From positions 1 through 34,849 of the forward strand of contig CAKSAI010000003.1 in assembly GCA_934434905.1 (NCBI GenBank): a stretch of DNA of 34,849 bases, written 5' to 3'. Shown in pieces: positions 18,534 to 26,762 of this stretch. Position numbers and translations under genes: made by a program. Positions within the stretch are counted from its first letter, which is position 1. Every line of letters starts with the position of its first letter. This DNA comes from an uncultured Lachnospiraceae bacterium. Its GTDB lineage: Bacteria > Bacillota > Clostridia > Lachnospirales > Lachnospiraceae. The notes below the pieces were generated by a model that did no database searches, was not told the DNA's origin, and worked only from the letters and a program-made list of their open reading frames with translations.

Positions 18534-19424
18534 CTATATATAATCTTTCACTCGTCCAAAAAGGGTCAGCAGTTCGTCTTTCTCTGCGTCAGAGAGTATA
18601 ACGCACGGTTTACGCGCCGTATCACATGCGATCACTCCCATATGCTTTAACAGGAACTTCTCACACGCGATATAAAACTCTAATGACTGATCCTCATACC
18701 ATGTCATTGGCAGGATCTTTTCAAACAGATCTCTTGCTTCTTTGATTTCTTTCTTGTTAAAGTGATCTGTCATGATGTTAAATATGCCGCTCATGACAAC
18801 GCCCGGCATAATTCCCGATGCGCCGCTTAAAAATGCATCGATTGCAAAGATACCGCCATTGCCACTATAGCACTTGAGCTGACCATTCGTTTTATGGATC
18901 AGACTTCTCATTTTTCTCATGGGAATCGGACATTCCACTTTAATATAGTGAAACTGCCTGATATCATGAAATGCATCGATCAACATATCTTCGCTCATCG
19001 TCACGCCTGTGGAACGTGGATTATCCTGAATCATCACAGGCAGGTCCACTGCCTCTGCAATGGTTTTGAAATATTCAACCAGTGCTGCTCCTGCAGGCGT
19101 TGACAACGCAGGCGGATATAAGATCAATCCATCCGCTCCGTTTTTCTTTGCTGTATGCCCCAGCTCTATACAGTCACCCAGAGAATTTTCCACAATACCG
19201 ATAAGGGTTTCTACTCGCTTATCTACAATCTTTAAAAATGCCTGAATTACATCTTTTTTCTCGCTAAATGATAATTTGTATGGCTCACTGTTAAATGCAA
19301 ACAGACAAATACTGTTACATTTCCTTTCTATAACAAATTCAATAATATTTTCCAATCCTTTGTAATCAATAGATTCATCTTCAAGAAAAGGAACATTGAC
19401 TACCGGACATACACCCTCAAACAT
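18534..19424 (-). CDS. Divergent DapA/NAL-family protein (aldolase or dehydratase)
   Basis: A 296-residue TIM-barrel protein of the dihydrodipicolinate synthase/N-acetylneuraminate lyase family. The Schiff-base lysine is present (Lys162 in HYIKVECP). The Tyr of the usual YNxP motif is missing: the matching segment reads QDNP (residues 133-136). The carboxylate-binding GTTGE-type loop is replaced by FAFNSEP (42-48). Members with QD-type motifs are found among keto-deoxy-sugar-acid aldolases and dehydratases rather than lysine-pathway enzymes (family knowledge, exact function not assignable). The gene lies 14 bases after the SDR gene with GGAGG before the ATG. It probably handles a keto acid different from that of the second DapA-family gene at 22101. 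Confidence 0.85.
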   Translation of the reverse strand: MFEGVCPVVNVPFLEDESIDYKGLENIIEFVIERKCNSICLFAFNSEPYKLSFSEKKDVIQAFLKIVDKRVETLIGIVENSLGDCIELGHTAKKNGADGLILYPPALSTPAGAALVEYFKTIAEAVDLPVMIQDNPRSTGVTMSEDMLIDAFHDIRQFHYIKVECPIPMRKMRSLIHKTNGQLKCYSGNGGIFAIDAFLSGASGIMPGVVMSGIFNIMTDHFNKKEIKEARDLFEKILPMTWYEDQSLEFYIACEKFLLKHMGVIACDTARKPCVILSDAEKDELLTLFGRVKDYI

Positions 19425-19438
19425 GCTGCTTCCTCCGT

Positions 19439-20194
19439 TTAAAATACTGTTTTTGCTCCATCTACTACAATCTCAGCCCCACTTATGTAAGATGCTTCCT
19501 CTGAGGAAAGCATGACGACTGCCCCTGCAATGTCCTCCGGTTTTCCAATTCTCCCTGACGGAATCCCCTCGATACATTTTGCATAGTAAGCTTCGTCGCT
19601 AAGTACATCATCATTAAAATCTGTATGAATGCTTCCCGGAAGCACTTCATTGGCCGTAATGCCATATTCCGCAAGCTCCAGCGCCAGCCCCTTTGTAAGC
19701 ATTCCGATGGCTGCTTTCGAAGCGCAATAATGAATTCTGCCCGGTGCCGCCTCAAACTGAGAAATAGAAGAAATATTAATAATTCTTCCCTGCTTTCTTT
19801 CCCGCATCAGTTTTGCCGCAAATTGGCTGCAGAGAAAATATCCTCTGGCATTTGTTTCCATGATTCTGTCCCATTCCTCATAAGGAAGCTCCAAAAATGG
19901 CTGTCTGCTTAACACAGCCGCATTATTCACCAAAACATCAAGCCTTCCGTGTTTCTCTCTGATCCGCTCAAACATCTGCGCTATCTGCTCCGGGTCTGAA
20001 GTATCTGCATGCTCTACAAACACCCGGCCTCCGTATTTTCTGAGTTCCTTGGCTGTTTCCAACAATCGCGGACTTTCCTTTCGTCCATGCACAATGATAT
20101 CCGCTCCTGCTTCACACAATTTCACAGCAATTGCTTTTCCTATTCCTCGGCTTGACCCTGTCACCAGGGCCAGCATCCCTTTTAAATCAAACAT
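19439..20194 (-). CDS. SDR-family NAD(P)-dependent oxidoreductase, probable sugar dehydrogenase
   Basis: A classical short-chain dehydrogenase/reductase of 251 residues, the normal length. The cofactor motif TGSSRGIG lies at 12-19, NNAA at 90-93, and the catalytic set is Asn115, Ser143, Tyr156 and Lys160 (YCASK). His36-Gly37-Arg38 after the second strand fits NADP binding rather than strict NAD use, though this is weak. It sits between a metallo-hydrolase and a DapA-family gene, 24 bases after the former, with AGGAG before the ATG. In this context it most likely oxidises a free sugar at C1 or interconverts a keto-deoxy acid. It resembles FabG, but the neighbours argue against fatty-acid synthesis. 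Family is certain; the substrate is inferred. Confidence 0.9.
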   Translation of the reverse strand: MFDLKGMLALVTGSSRGIGKAIAVKLCEAGADIIVHGRKESPRLLETAKELRKYGGRVFVEHADTSDPEQIAQMFERIREKHGRLDVLVNNAAVLSRQPFLELPYEEWDRIMETNARGYFLCSQFAAKLMRERKQGRIINISSISQFEAAPGRIHYCASKAAIGMLTKGLALELAEYGITANEVLPGSIHTDFNDDVLSDEAYYAKCIEGIPSGRIGKPEDIAGAVVMLSSEEASYISGAEIVVDGAKTVF

Positions 20195-20218
20195 ACGCTC
20201 TCCTGTTTCTTATCGCCT

Positions 20219-20938
20219 TTAAAGTATGCCGCACGTACATCTGTAATCATGTCCTGTCAATACGATCCCTTTATGCTGACAGCATATTTCCAACGCACGT
20301 TTCGCATTCAGTGTCTCTTTACAGAATCCGATCGGTCTGTTCATCTCTATGTTTTTCAGCAGAAAAATAGCATCTCCTGTAAACAGATAGTCGCCGATAC
20401 ATACAAGCATACTGCCCGGCGTATGGCCTCCTGCTACGATGCACTTAATACCCTCGCAGCTATATTCATCGTCTACTAATACCAGCCTGTTCTGAGTCAG
20501 CTTCTCTTCCAGGAATGAAATCACATCTTTCAAAAATACTCTGTGCGGATTTTCTCCGTAGCAAATAAACTCGTATTCCTTCTTGCTCATATAAATTTTC
20601 GCTTTTGTAAGATGACACAGCCCCGAAATATGATCGTAATGGCTATGGGTCAGATATACTTCCTCGATCTCCTCCGGCATTATGCCGGCCCTTTTCAGAT
20701 TGTCAAGAAGATCCCCTTCCGATGCGCCTCTTTTCCAATCATCCTTACTTGATTTCGTAAGATTCACGATATCAATATCTTCAATCCCCGTATCGATCAG
20801 TATCTTCTTCCCATTATGCTCCACCAGATAGGCAAAGCATCCAATCTCGATGGTCTCATCATCCGGCATTCCCTGCACAAGTATAGATGCTTTGCAGCCG
20901 ATGTGTGCGAAATCTAATCTTATTACTCTGTCTGTCAT
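20219..20938 (-). CDS. Metallo-beta-lactamase-fold hydrolase, probable lactonase
   Basis: A 239-residue MBL-fold enzyme with a complete two-metal site: His98, His100, Asp102 and His103 in HSHYDH, His172 in GGHTPG, Asp189 in FTGD and His230 near the C-terminus (TGHDY). The length and the AiiA/AttM-like layout match the N-acyl-homoserine lactonase group, whose members open lactone rings. The start is ATG 20938, which overlaps the TGA of the enolase-superfamily gene as TGATG, with AAGGTGG upstream; the GTG one codon earlier is less likely. Because an SDR, an acid-sugar dehydratase and two DapA-family genes surround it, hydrolysis of a sugar lactone formed by the SDR is the favoured role (inference). 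Quorum quenching is possible but has no contextual support. Confidence 0.85.
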   Translation of the reverse strand: MTDRVIRLDFAHIGCKASILVQGMPDDETIEIGCFAYLVEHNGKKILIDTGIEDIDIVNLTKSSKDDWKRGASEGDLLDNLKRAGIMPEEIEEVYLTHSHYDHISGLCHLTKAKIYMSKKEYEFICYGENPHRVFLKDVISFLEEKLTQNRLVLVDDEYSCEGIKCIVAGGHTPGSMLVCIGDYLFTGDAIFLLKNIEMNRPIGFCKETLNAKRALEICCQHKGIVLTGHDYRCTCGIL

Positions 20939-22101
20939 CACTTTGTTTCCACCTTAAATCTCTGCTCTGTCCCCGGAATAAATGCATACTTCTCAATGAT
21001 CTCATCATTGATATGGATACCAAGTCCCGGTGTATTTGGAATCAGGATCTCCCCGTCTACGATCTTCAGCGGCTCATTCAAGAGTTCCTCGCGCAGCGGA
21101 TTCGCGACCTGCTGAAATTCACAGATCAAAGCATTCGGAATCGCTGATAAAAGGTGTAAATGAGCTGCGAAAGAAGCACCGGAACGAAATACATGGGGTG
21201 CAACGGTAATGCCGTTAAGGTATGCATATTCTGCTGCTTTCTTCACTTCACAGATTCCTCCCGCATGTGTAACATCCGGCTGGATCACATCAAGACAATT
21301 GTTATCAATCAATGCTTTGTACTCATAGATAGAGCATCCGTTTTCACCGCCTGCGATGGGCGTAGAACCACTTGCTTCATGTACCTTTCTGTAAACATCA
21401 AGCTCATCTGTTCTGCATGGCTCTTCGATAAACATCAGCTCATACTCTTCCAAAGCCTTTACCACGCTGATCGCTTCTTTTGCCGACCACGCAAACGGAA
21501 CGTATCCCTGACCGCAGTCAATCGCCAGATCAAAATCGTATCCCAATGTCTGTCTCAATGCTTTTATTTTTTCAACATCTCGTTTTTTATCATATCCGCC
21601 ACGGATCTTAACGGCTTTAAATCCGTTTTCCAAGTATCCGTTTACTTCCCGGATCAGAGAGTCGATCGGCTGCTCCATACCACCGCTGGCATATGTTTTG
21701 ATGGATGTTCTGTATCTGCCGCCAAGCAATGACCATACCGGAACACCAAGCGCTTTTCCCTTTAGATCCCACAATGCATTCTCAATACCGCTGATAACGC
21801 CCATGGCGATTCCACGTCTGCCCCAATTTGCTCCCAGCTTATACATCTTAGACTGGAGCACCTCAATCTCAAACGGATCCTGACCGATCAGTGTCTTCGC
21901 CAAAAAATCACAGATCGCTTTTGCTGCCTCGGGAATGTAATGCCCGGTTCCCATTTCTCCAAGTCCGTATACGCCCTCATCTGTAAAAATCTGCACCAGT
22001 GAAGTGTGCCATACCTTTACTTCGCCGCCGGACCAGCCCCATGCCTCCTCCGGCTTATATTTGTACGATAACAAAATCGGCTTTACCTCTGTAATCTTCA
22101 T
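20938..22101 (-). CDS. Enolase-superfamily acid-sugar dehydratase, mandelate racemase subgroup
   Basis: A 387-residue enolase-superfamily protein with an N-terminal capping domain and a (beta/alpha)7-beta barrel. Metal ligands are visible: Asp195 (AIDCGQG), the Glu of IEEP near 226 and Glu253 (GGENG). A Lys165-Ile-Arg167 pair stands at the end of the second barrel strand. An Asp276 (QPDVTHAGG) and His303 (APHVF) dyad defines the mandelate racemase subgroup, which includes many dehydratases that turn aldonic or uronic acids into 2-keto-3-deoxy acids. The ATG at 22101 overlaps the previous stop as TGATG, with AAGGAG (22110-22115) eight bases upstream; the reading from 22119 adds six residues and has no site of its own. 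It is followed by the lactonase-like gene. Substrate stereochemistry cannot be read from the sequence. Confidence 0.9.
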   Translation of the reverse strand: MKITEVKPILLSYKYKPEEAWGWSGGEVKVWHTSLVQIFTDEGVYGLGEMGTGHYIPEAAKAICDFLAKTLIGQDPFEIEVLQSKMYKLGANWGRRGIAMGVISGIENALWDLKGKALGVPVWSLLGGRYRTSIKTYASGGMEQPIDSLIREVNGYLENGFKAVKIRGGYDKKRDVEKIKALRQTLGYDFDLAIDCGQGYVPFAWSAKEAISVVKALEEYELMFIEEPCRTDELDVYRKVHEASGSTPIAGGENGCSIYEYKALIDNNCLDVIQPDVTHAGGICEVKKAAEYAYLNGITVAPHVFRSGASFAAHLHLLSAIPNALICEFQQVANPLREELLNEPLKIVDGEILIPNTPGLGIHINDEIIEKYAFIPGTEQRFKVETK

Positions 22102-23021
22102 CACATATTCTCCTTCCATATTCTATGATCTAATTTTTCTATAATCTGCTTCATCTCTGCGATCCCGTCTGCAGAGCGTTTCGCTAATTCTTTACCGACA
22201 GCCATCCGCGATTTTCCCAGTGGGAAGCCTGCCGCCTCTGCCAGGAGGCGATATCCATGCGGAAACGAAAATTCGCCAACCTTGTCAATGAGCTCCAGCA
22301 TCTCCATCTGGAACTGATAAGAGAACTCTCCTTTGCCGAATTCTTGGTATATTGCCGACGCATATTGTGGCAGCAAATAAGTGATCGCTGTAAACAGTCC
22401 GTCTCCTCCGAGTGAAAGCGTCGGATACAGGCAGGCGTCCAGACCGGTCAGCATAGACATATCCGGCCGATATTTGTCGCGGATACGTATCATTGCCATG
22501 ATTTCGCACAGATTCATCCAACTGTTCTTCATTCCTTTGACATCATCTAACCGAATAATCTGCTCAAACGCTTTGACAGATATGGGCGTGGTGCACTGCG
22601 GAATGTTATATGCCACGATCGGAACCTTTGCCGCGTTGTTATAAGAAATATCATCATAAAAAGCGATTACTTCCTCATCTGATATCGGGAAATAATACGG
22701 CGGCGCGATCAGCATCGCATCTGCACCAATCTCACTGATTCTTTCGATGTACTTGTTCGTTGTATAGGTATCCGGTGCGGTAGCTCCGCAGACGAATTGC
22801 TTTTTTCCTTCATTCGCATCGTGCACGCATTTTATGATTTCTATGTTTTCTTCCGGTGTCAATCTGGAAAACTCACTTGTTGAGCCACACGCCACAAAAC
22901 CGGTAACAGAACTTTCCGTCAAAATTCGGATATGCTCCTCTAACGTTTTGAAATCTACTTTTCCGTTATCCAGAAAAGGCGTCATCACAATTCCATAGCA
23001 GCCTTTTAATAATCGTCCCAT
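22101..23021 (-). CDS. DapA/NAL-family aldolase, probable 2-keto-3-deoxy sugar acid aldolase
   Basis: A 306-residue class I pyruvate-dependent aldolase-family protein with all core residues: the GSTSE loop (46-50), Tyr138 in YNIP and the Schiff-base Lys165 in VKGMK. It is more typical than the paralogue at 18534, which lacks the Tyr. It lies directly before the acid-sugar dehydratase gene (TGATG overlap), so cleavage of the dehydratase product into pyruvate and an aldehyde is the natural role (inference). Lysine biosynthesis and sialic acid lysis are the family alternatives and have no neighbours to support them. The start has AGGAG upstream and is 55 bases after the GH36 gene; nothing resembling a terminator or promoter is seen in that gap. 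Confidence 0.88.
   Translation of the reverse strand: MGRLLKGCYGIVMTPFLDNGKVDFKTLEEHIRILTESSVTGFVACGSTSEFSRLTPEENIEIIKCVHDANEGKKQFVCGATAPDTYTTNKYIERISEIGADAMLIAPPYYFPISDEEVIAFYDDISYNNAAKVPIVAYNIPQCTTPISVKAFEQIIRLDDVKGMKNSWMNLCEIMAMIRIRDKYRPDMSMLTGLDACLYPTLSLGGDGLFTAITYLLPQYASAIYQEFGKGEFSYQFQMEMLELIDKVGEFSFPHGYRLLAEAAGFPLGKSRMAVGKELAKRSADGIAEMKQIIEKLDHRIWKENM
22110..22115 (-). promoter_or_regulatory. Ribosome-binding site that decides the start at 22101
   Basis: AAGGAG eight bases before ATG 22101. It lies inside the last codons of the DapA-family gene, whose TGA shares a base with the ATG. This favours the 387-residue dehydratase. Confidence 0.8.
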
Positions 23022-23076
23022 GTTTCTCCTGCCTTTTCATGTTTCCAATTTTTCTGGTTTTTTATCGCTTTATCAT

Positions 23077-25236
23077 TTATATTTTTTCAAAATACCACAT
23101 ATTTGAGTATTCTTCTTTTGCACTTGTCATGACAGAAACACCCTTATGAAGCTCATCGCCGCGATAAATCATGCCGCTTTTTCTTTCACGATAAGAAGCT
23201 TCTGCATCCGCTGCGCTGATGGGTAGATGTATTTCTCTGCCTTCCTCACCTGCATTCTGCACATAAGTCAGCAATATGTTCTGTCGCTTTTCATCTGCAT
23301 AATAATAAGCATTGTAATTCTCAACATATGGATTCGAAAGACTATAGTAGTCACCTTTCAGGATCAGCTTCTCATATTGTCTGTATTCCTTGATCTGGCA
23401 GGCGATATTCTTCTTTAAGCGCTCACTTGCCTGCAGCAGGTCTAACTCATATCCTAATGCTCCCCCGAGCGCAACCTCATAACGATATTTGAGCTCCTTA
23501 TCGTCTTCACATCGTCTATAATTTGTAACATGGCAGCTCATGGTACTTGCCGGATATGCCAGCATAGAGGAATACTGAATACGCGTACGGCTCTTTGGAT
23601 TTGTATTGTCGCTGGTCCATATCATAGTTCCGTACTTCATCATACCGAGATCATATCGTCCTCCCCCGCCGGAACAAGTTTCTATCATCGCATTTGGATA
23701 GGTTTCTCTGAACCAGCGGAGCAATTTGTAAACCCCCAATATATACCTGTGCGCTGCTTCTCCCTGCTGTTTGGCGGGCAAGCCTAAGGATCCTGCCTGC
23801 GACATATGGCGATTCATATCCCATTTGAAGTAATCCACTTCTAGATTTTTAAATGCACGCAAAAAGCTTTCCTGCAGGTAACGAATCACTTCCGGGTTGC
23901 CCATATCCAAAAGCAATGTATTGCGTCCCAACATGGGCTCCCGCCCTTTACATTGTATGCACCAGTCCGGATGTGCCTTATACAGCCCGGACTCCACACT
24001 GACTGCCTCCGGTTCGATCCAAATACCGAACTTGAGACCATAGTCCTTTATTTTTTGTACACAGCCTTCTAATCCATTGGGGAATTTCCTGGTATTTACA
24101 TACCAATCCCCCAGGGAAGTTTTGTCATTTTCGCGTTCTCCGAACCAGCCGTCATCAACAACAAGCGTATCAATCCCCACATCGGCCGCCTGCTTTGCCA
24201 ACTGCAGCACAATCTCTTCGTCAAAATCAAAATATCTTGCTTCCCAGGTATTGACCACCACAGGTCTCTGCACATGCGTCTCTTCCGGTAAAATATAGCG
24301 GTTAATGAAGGCATGAAAATTTCTGGACATCTGTCCGATGCCGGCATCCGTATATGTCATAATGGCTTCCGGCGAGCAAAATTCTTCACCTGCATTTAAA
24401 TTCCACCGGAAATGGTCGCTTCCGATTCCGATCTGGACTCTGGTTGATTCCGTATAGCTGACCTCTATCTCATCCAAGAAATTGCCGCTGTATACAAAGT
24501 TAAATCCGTATACCTCTCCCTTGCTCTCCGTTGCATTCGGACTGCATAAGGCAATGAACGGATTGTAATGATGACTCGAAGCGCCACGTCTGCTGAACAC
24601 GCTGTGATAGCCATGGGTCAAAGGTGTTCTCTGATACTGCCGTTCGAAATTATATCTCCCCGGCAAACTAACCATATCAAAGTCATGATGCGGCAAATCC
24701 AGAAGTAAACTCACGCACTTTTCAACCACAAGAGAATTCTGTCCCTGATTTTCAAGGCGCACATACCGCGAAATGACATCTTCTTTTTCATAAACGGTAT
24801 AGTACAGATACACCAGAAGACCTGTGTACCTGTCTTCCATCTGAAGTTCCAGGGTCTGCGTATCCTCTGCCGCCTCTGCATAAGGTAACCCTTCCAGCTC
24901 ACATCGTCCATCAAAAATCCGGTATCCTTTGTAAACCAATACCGTCACAGCATTGCCATCAACATTTCTCACCTGCAGGGAAGACGTCCTGAAATCACCG
25001 CTGTCATAGCCGGAATACTCGCTTAAGCATACATCCGGCAAATAGTCCAAGCCATATCTGTCATAAAACGGAGCAAAAGAATACAGTTCCGTTTTTTCAT
25101 ATTTTTCATAATGCCCGCCTTTGCTTCCGTAATATAAATGCACAGGAAATTCTCCGTATGCGATCTGAAAGCTGTAGATGGTATGTGCTGTTTCCAGACA
25201 AAAAATCCGGTCTTGACCATCATACGTAATTGACAT
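23077..25236 (-). CDS. GH36 alpha-galactosidase
   Basis: A 719-residue cytoplasmic alpha-galactosidase of glycoside hydrolase family 36, close to the ~730 residues usual for the bacterial tetrameric type. An N-terminal beta-supersandwich (1-320) precedes the barrel. The nucleophile is Asp473 in KWDMNR and the acid/base is Asp543 in TSDNTNP. CSGGGGRYD (521-529), VVDDGWF (359-365) and GIWIEPE are also present. It releases terminal alpha-linked galactose from imported oligosaccharides of the raffinose or galactomannan kind; some relatives act on alpha-N-acetylgalactosamine. The ATG at 25236 has GAGG (25246-25249) nine bases upstream and is preferred over GTG 25251, where that GAGG would lie inside the coding region. 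It follows a lipoprotein gene whose stop codon lies in a stem-loop. Confidence 0.93.
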   Translation of the reverse strand: MSITYDGQDRIFCLETAHTIYSFQIAYGEFPVHLYYGSKGGHYEKYEKTELYSFAPFYDRYGLDYLPDVCLSEYSGYDSGDFRTSSLQVRNVDGNAVTVLVYKGYRIFDGRCELEGLPYAEAAEDTQTLELQMEDRYTGLLVYLYYTVYEKEDVISRYVRLENQGQNSLVVEKCVSLLLDLPHHDFDMVSLPGRYNFERQYQRTPLTHGYHSVFSRRGASSHHYNPFIALCSPNATESKGEVYGFNFVYSGNFLDEIEVSYTESTRVQIGIGSDHFRWNLNAGEEFCSPEAIMTYTDAGIGQMSRNFHAFINRYILPEETHVQRPVVVNTWEARYFDFDEEIVLQLAKQAADVGIDTLVVDDGWFGERENDKTSLGDWYVNTRKFPNGLEGCVQKIKDYGLKFGIWIEPEAVSVESGLYKAHPDWCIQCKGREPMLGRNTLLLDMGNPEVIRYLQESFLRAFKNLEVDYFKWDMNRHMSQAGSLGLPAKQQGEAAHRYILGVYKLLRWFRETYPNAMIETCSGGGGRYDLGMMKYGTMIWTSDNTNPKSRTRIQYSSMLAYPASTMSCHVTNYRRCEDDKELKYRYEVALGGALGYELDLLQASERLKKNIACQIKEYRQYEKLILKGDYYSLSNPYVENYNAYYYADEKRQNILLTYVQNAGEEGREIHLPISAADAEASYRERKSGMIYRGDELHKGVSVMTSAKEEYSNMWYFEKI

Positions 25237-25273
25237 ACACTTAAACCTCACATTCTGTTCTTTTCACCGCAGC

Positions 25274-25299
25274 TTGCGCAACCTAATGAGATTGCGCAA
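25274..25299 (-). other. Intercistronic stem-loop at the end of the binding-protein gene
   Basis: Two copies of the self-complementary octamer TTGCGCAA (25274-25281 and 25292-25299) can pair into an 8-bp stem. It is extended inward by a U-G and a C-G pair, leaving a loop of about six bases. The stop codon of the lipoprotein gene (25283-25285) lies inside the hairpin. No T-run follows, so it is unlikely to be a full terminator. It may stabilise the upstream message or lower downstream expression, as known for binding-protein genes in other sugar operons (inference). Confidence 0.5.
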
Positions 25300-26761
25300 A
25301 TTCAGTTTCAAATTTCTTTAAGGCTTCATCAAAGCTCTGTTTGTATTTTTCAATTTCTGTATTTGCATTTGCCTCTATCTCTTTCATTCTGGCAGAGAAG
25401 TCTGATTTTCCGGTAACTGCTTCATATGCCGCTCTCCCGATAATGGTATATTCCACCTCTTCAAAATCAGGTATTGTCTTTTCCGGATCGCCTAAATATC
25501 CATTCGGAACATTCTCCTGAATATACAGAATGGAATCTGTTACAAACGGAAGAGATTTGAACTTTGCAACAACGTCTTCATCTGTCGTACACGGAATATA
25601 ATAAGCCTGTGTAAAATTCTCCTTGATATGGTCTTCATCATACGCAGTCAATCTCGCTATATTGCCTTCCTTGCTGTATGTAACATATCGAAGGAGTGCC
25701 CAAGCCGCTTCTACATTTTCTTCTGCTATATCTGTTGTCATCCAGCAGTAATCCACATGCAGCGGAATTCTTCCCGGTGTAGTCTGCGGAACCGGATAAT
25801 ATTCCCATGTGAAATCCATATTTCTGGATACCCATGTCGCATACGACCACGTACCCGTAAATGTGCTTGCAACCTTTCCTGTCATGAATGCAGCATCCGT
25901 ACCTGAAACATCCCCGAATTTCTTCGCATAGTCACTTTTTCCGGCGCTGGAATTCTGCTTGAGCGAGGTCGCTTCCACACCTCTTAATTTGTTAATGTCT
26001 GAGTAATAATTTACATATTTACGAACCGCTTCCATATTAAATGTATTCGTGTCATATTGATATCCTGTGATAGAGCATCCGTCCGTCATGGCACCCGGCA
26101 TCCAGTTGTATTGATTACTCAGATCATCCACACCGGAATATTTTTCATTCGTGCATGCTTTTATAAACTCTGTAAAATCATCCCATGTCCAATCATTTTC
26201 CGGTAAATCCACATTCATTTCTTCTACTAAATCTTCATTTACCAATAAGGCATTGGAATAAATCGTATATCCCAAAGCGTATATGTTATTGTCATATGTA
26301 AAATTATTTTTCAGATTTTCCGGAACCTTATCATAGGCTTCATCTCCCTCAACAAAAGAGGTCAAAGGATACACCCAGCCATTTCTAATATAAGACGGCA
26401 GCGGTCCTGCATCATGATAAATAATATCCGGCATCTTTTTTCCTGCCATTGTCATAGCTGTTAAATACTCCAGTGCATCATCTGATCCGGATTCGTATAC
26501 TATCGGTTCAACGGTAACGTTTGGATATACCTTCTGAAAGGCTTCTACTGCTGCTTCATAATCCGTGTTAAAGTTTGAATTGATACCAACGGTAACCGTT
26601 CCCTTGACTTCCGGATGGACGGTAATCTCCGTATCTGTGCCCGGATCGTCTTTCGTTACTCCACCATTACTCTTCCCATTGTCCGGGGTTTCTTTCCCAC
26701 AGCCAACCAGTGCCGCACAGAGCATTGCTCCAATTAATAATATCGCCATTATTCGTTTCAT
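25283..26761 (-). CDS. Sugar ABC transporter solute-binding lipoprotein
   Basis: A 492-residue extracellular binding protein with a lipoprotein signal: basic MKR, a hydrophobic core and the lipobox LVGC with Cys21 as the lipidation site. The mature part starts with a polar, Gly/Asp/Thr-rich spacer and then a type-1 sugar-binding fold (TVGINSNFNTDYEAAVEAF, DIIYHDAGPLP, NDWTWDDFTEFIKAC, AAFMTGKVASTFTGTWSY). It captures oligosaccharides at the membrane for an ABC importer. No permease gene is adjacent; the nearest lie about 15 kb further down the operon, so pairing with 2883-3761/1971-2879 is only a guess. GAAGGAG before the ATG lies within the end of the GH31 gene, one base away. The family call is very reliable. 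Confidence 0.94.
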   Translation of the reverse strand: MKRIMAILLIGAMLCAALVGCGKETPDNGKSNGGVTKDDPGTDTEITVHPEVKGTVTVGINSNFNTDYEAAVEAFQKVYPNVTVEPIVYESGSDDALEYLTAMTMAGKKMPDIIYHDAGPLPSYIRNGWVYPLTSFVEGDEAYDKVPENLKNNFTYDNNIYALGYTIYSNALLVNEDLVEEMNVDLPENDWTWDDFTEFIKACTNEKYSGVDDLSNQYNWMPGAMTDGCSITGYQYDTNTFNMEAVRKYVNYYSDINKLRGVEATSLKQNSSAGKSDYAKKFGDVSGTDAAFMTGKVASTFTGTWSYATWVSRNMDFTWEYYPVPQTTPGRIPLHVDYCWMTTDIAEENVEAAWALLRYVTYSKEGNIARLTAYDEDHIKENFTQAYYIPCTTDEDVVAKFKSLPFVTDSILYIQENVPNGYLGDPEKTIPDFEEVEYTIIGRAAYEAVTGKSDFSARMKEIEANANTEIEKYKQSFDEALKKFETEFAQSH

Positions 26762-26762
26762 C

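Noticed and set aside
19439..20194. Fatty-acid reductase FabG
   Set aside because: Only general SDR motifs are shared, and no fatty-acid genes are present.
20219..20938. Quorum-quenching acyl-homoserine lactonase
   Set aside because: The fold and motifs fit, but the neighbours are sugar-acid enzymes and there is no signalling context; a sugar-lactone role is more economical.
21160..21732. 190-codon plus-strand reading frame
   Set aside because: It lies antisense to the enolase-superfamily gene, has a Cys/Phe-rich composition without any family motif, and lacks a convincing ribosome-binding site; it is a shadow frame.
22101..23021. Lysine-pathway dihydrodipicolinate synthase or sialic acid lyase
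   Set aside because: No lysine-pathway, ManNAc kinase or epimerase genes nearby; the dehydratase next door points to a keto-deoxy acid.
23022..23076. Internal promoter or terminator in the largest gap
   Set aside because: The 55-base gap is A-rich and has a ribosome-binding site, but no -35/-10 pair at good spacing and no hairpin was found.
25274..25299. Rho-independent terminator
   Set aside because: A hairpin is present but is not followed by a T-run, and the next gene has its ribosome-binding site within 25 bases.
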